Below, piece after piece: positions 63,201 to 64,000 of a stretch of 64,000 nucleotides of DNA; the first letter of the stretch is position 1; each line of letters begins with the position of its first letter. The translations under genes were made by a program, and so were the position numbers. The notes beneath the pieces are model-generated. The model worked only from the letters and a program-made list of their open reading frames with translations. It did no database searches and was not told the origin of the DNA. This DNA is from Deltaproteobacteria bacterium (lineage in GTDB: Bacteria; Myxococcota_A; UBA9160; UBA4427): assembly GCA_016713665.1 (NCBI GenBank), contig JADJOR010000011.1, positions 372,001 to 436,000 on the forward strand, in the 5' to 3' direction.

Positions 63201-64000
63201 ATGAGCACGCCTGCGCCCACGCCCTTCCGCATCGAGATCCCCGAAGACCGTCTCCACGATCTGCGCCGCCGACTCGCGAGCATCCGCTGGGCCCCGGACT
63301 TCGCGAACGACGACTGGCGCTACGGCACGAACGGGAAATATCTCCGTGAGCTCGTCGCCTACTGGCACGACGGCTACGACTGGCGCGCGCGGGAGAAGCG
63401 GATCAACGCCTACCCGCAGTTCAAGGTCGAGATCGACGGCATGCCGATCCACTTCCTCCACGTGAAGGCAAAGCATCCGGAGAAGTGCGCGGGCGGCCGT
63501 CCCCTGCCCCTGCTGCTGACCCATGGCTGGCCCTGGACCTTCTGGGACTTCGAGAAGGTGATCGGCCCGCTGACCGATCCCGGCGCTTTCGGCGGCGATC
63601 CGAAGGATGCCTTCGACGTCGTCGTTCCGTCACTTCCGGGCTTCGGCTTCTCGACGCCGCTCACGACGCCGGGCATCAACTGGTGGAGGACTGCGGATCT
63701 GTGGGCGACGCTGATGCGCGACGTGCTCGGCCATGAGCGCTTCTGCGCCCATGGCGGCGACTGGGGCGCCCTCGTGACGCTCCAGCTGGGCCATCGTTAT
63801 GCCGACCGCGTCCACGGCGTCCACATCACCGGCATCGCGCCCCTCGAATTCTTCTCCGGCGATCGCCCGTGGTCGATCGGCGGCAGCCTCGACACGATCG
63901 CGAAGGGCACGGGGGAGAAGGAGGCGCTGCTCGCCTGGGAGCGCAAGTTCGCGAGCCACGTCGCGGTGCAGCATCTCGATCCGCAGTCGCTGGCCTTCGC
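63201..64000 (+). CDS. Epoxide hydrolase (EHN family), cut by window end
   Basis: The first 266 residues are present. It opens with the epoxide-hydrolase N-terminal domain (FRIEIPEDRLHDLRRRLAS and NAYPQFKVEIDGMPIHF), followed by the alpha/beta-hydrolase fold with the oxyanion loop THGWPWTFWDF and the nucleophile Asp in AHGGDWGALVT. It would open an epoxide to a diol, or act as a related hydrolase. GAGAGGAAG lies about 11 bases upstream of the ATG. The frame is open to the window end, so the Tyr/His part cannot be checked. Confidence 0.92.
   Translation, partial: MSTPAPTPFRIEIPEDRLHDLRRRLASIRWAPDFANDDWRYGTNGKYLRELVAYWHDGYDWRAREKRINAYPQFKVEIDGMPIHFLHVKAKHPEKCAGGRPLPLLLTHGWPWTFWDFEKVIGPLTDPGAFGGDPKDAFDVVVPSLPGFGFSTPLTTPGINWWRTADLWATLMRDVLGHERFCAHGGDWGALVTLQLGHRYADRVHGVHITGIAPLEFFSGDRPWSIGGSLDTIAKGTGEKEALLAWERKFASHVAVQHLDPQSLAF

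Overview
The window is a very GC-rich bacterial chromosome segment, densely packed, with about 50 protein genes, no RNA gene and no CRISPR array that I can see. The gene mix points to an uncultivated Gram-negative lineage of the Myxococcota/Binatota ('deltaproteobacterial') kind. It holds seven luciferase-like (probably F420-dependent) oxidoreductases, three cytochromes P450, three sulfotransferases, two DUF1214 proteins, five SDR/epimerase enzymes, a DUF3604 lipoprotein, an RND efflux pair and PEP-CTERM/IPTL-CTERM surface proteins. The placement is an inference from gene content, not from a marker gene.

Layout. 0-7.4 kb: Rieske oxygenase, two coupled LLM oxidoreductases, a sulfotransferase, a 0.7 kb gap carrying two inverted copies of a palindromic repeat, then a DUF1214-sulfotransferase pair. 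7.5-14.1 kb: RND adaptor, RND pump and DUF3604 lipoprotein, the last two overlapping. 14.1-18 kb: zwf-pgl-gnd, the oxidative pentose phosphate route to NADPH. 18-27.8 kb: P450-LLM-DUF1214, three SDR-type enzymes, a SnoaL-like protein, a thiolase/DUF35 pair and a second P450. 27.8-35.4 kb: a Cys-rich repeat protein with an IPTL-CTERM tail, GST, HD protein, amidohydrolase, exported carboxymuconolactone-decarboxylase-like protein, a GT39-like membrane protein and YhhQ. 35.4-45.4 kb: sulfotransferase-SDR-SDR, a quinohaemoprotein dehydrogenase, a CMD protein, two LLM enzymes and an amidohydrolase. 45.4-64 kb: a 2OG-Fe(II) oxygenase, two PEP-CTERM proteins, an LLM enzyme, a DUF3014 protein, two Spinster-like MFS carriers with a chimeric gene remnant between them, a D-2-hydroxyacid dehydrogenase, SnoaL-like, LLM, MscS-like channel, P450 and a partial epoxide hydrolase.

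Together the genes look like a catabolic or modifying repertoire for hydrophobic, probably terpenoid, steroid or aromatic substrates: oxygenation, alcohol and aldehyde oxidation, thiolase/aldolase-type chain cleavage, sulfation and efflux. The pentose phosphate genes could supply reductant. Many neighbours overlap by 1-4 nt (ATGA, GTGA, TGATG), so they are probably translated in a coupled way. I recognise no transcription factor anywhere in the window.

Three whole-window points stand out. (1) At least eight genes have a TANNNT box (often TAGNNT) 4-9 nt before the start codon and no Shine-Dalgarno, which suggests leaderless transcription. (2) Five genes carry single frameshifts, three of them inside or beside short G runs or a GA tract; these may be sequencing indels or real lesions. 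(3) Two structured repeat elements and one fused gene remnant record recent rearrangement.
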